Source: Liopterus haemorrhoidalis | Taxonomy: Eukaryota > Arthropoda > Insecta > Coleoptera > Dytiscidae | Length of the DNA stretch: 64,000 nucleotides | Reading direction: 5' to 3' | Assembly (NCBI GenBank): GCA_963971575.1 | Contig: OZ020619.1 | Span: 21,148,813 to 21,212,812 of the forward strand | Shown: positions 63,839-64,000 of the stretch, piece after piece | Layout: each line of letters opens with the position of its first letter | How positions within the stretch are numbered: position 1 is the first letter of the stretch | Position numbers and translations under genes: made by a program | The notes under the pieces: model-generated | Database searches by the model: none | Told to the model about the DNA's origin: nothing | What the model saw: only the letters and a program-made list of their open reading frames with translations

Positions 63839-64000
63839 CAGGAAGGGGTAAAGGAAGGAAGGAAGAGGCCTGGTGGGAGGCAGAAGGCGAGAAATGGAAG
63901 GAAGGAAGGGGGCTGAGGTCACCTGGAAATGGGGAGGAAGGGTGAAGAAATGGTTGGAAGGAAAAAGAATGGAATCAAATAAATTAAAGATGGGCGAGAG
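63839..64000 (+). other. LINE 3' region, runs off the window
   Basis: Very purine-rich (ggaagg runs) continuation after the LINE stop, with aaataaattaaaga near 63978. The element's end is beyond the window. Confidence 0.45.

Overview
The window looks like AT-rich insect nuclear DNA made almost entirely of transposable elements, many of them inserted into each other. The order of insect was not determined. The evidence is the element mix: an errantivirus-type Gypsy with an env-like gene, a Copia element with the half-tRNA-iMet primer site, mariner, hAT, BEL/Pao, Penelope-like elements and several non-LTR retrotransposons. I found no convincing host gene, tRNA, rRNA or CRISPR array. Every long reading frame is a transposon protein, a fragment of one, or an artefact of tandem repeats.

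Layout. 1-1684 is non-coding apart from a 275-bp hAT MITE (347-621). 1685-9325 is a minus-strand Gypsy/errantivirus-like element (gag, protease, RT/RNase H, integrase, broken env). 10156-16242 holds two copies of one older repeat: copy A carries a 390-bp TA-flanked MITE, and copy B carries a complete Copia element (11628-15843) with identical LTRs and a 5-bp target duplication. 16283-17173 is a foldback element with an 89-bp tandem array. 17430-23900 is a dispersed repeat family with (CAGA)n tracts, invaded by a solo LTR (17488-18198) and two hAT elements (20332-21009, 21707-22805). 24034-25292 is a decayed mariner. 25641-27755 holds a roughly 120-bp minisatellite inside hAT-like sequence.

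27867-32200 is a second, plus-strand Gypsy element that has lost gag and has a CR1/Jockey-like LINE inserted in its integrase. 32260-39110 is a Jockey-like LINE split by an I/R1-like LINE (33437-38008) with a 15-bp target duplication. 40316-41960 is a CR1-like LINE and 41975-45985 a nearly intact I/R1-like LINE with endonuclease, RT and RNase H. 47929-49154 is a hAT element filled with 108-bp tandem repeats. 51763-54993 is a CCCAGCAAAC-ended TIR element carrying a second copy of the I/R1-like LINE (52706-54215), whose RNase H frame is intact. 54996-56690 is a hAT element containing a BEL/Pao 3' end whose putative LTR is an 88-bp hairpin.

The last 7 kb is the most unusual part. Two arms of about 2.8 kb (57386-60203 and 60557-63395), close to 99% identical by eye, lie in opposite orientation around a 353-bp spacer. 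Each arm carries a Penelope-like RT/GIY-YIG gene, its pseudo-LTR, a spacer and a fragment of an internally deleted LINE.

Target-site duplications and nesting give an order of events for many insertions: Copia and the 390-bp MITE came after the repeat that hosts them, the I/R1-like LINE came after the Jockey-like LINE, and so on. Most elements look unable to move by themselves because of nonsense codons, frameshifts or deletions. The best-preserved coding regions are the Gypsy gag, the 41975-45985 LINE, the RNase H frame at 52706-53910 and the GIY-YIG part of the Penelope-like copies.
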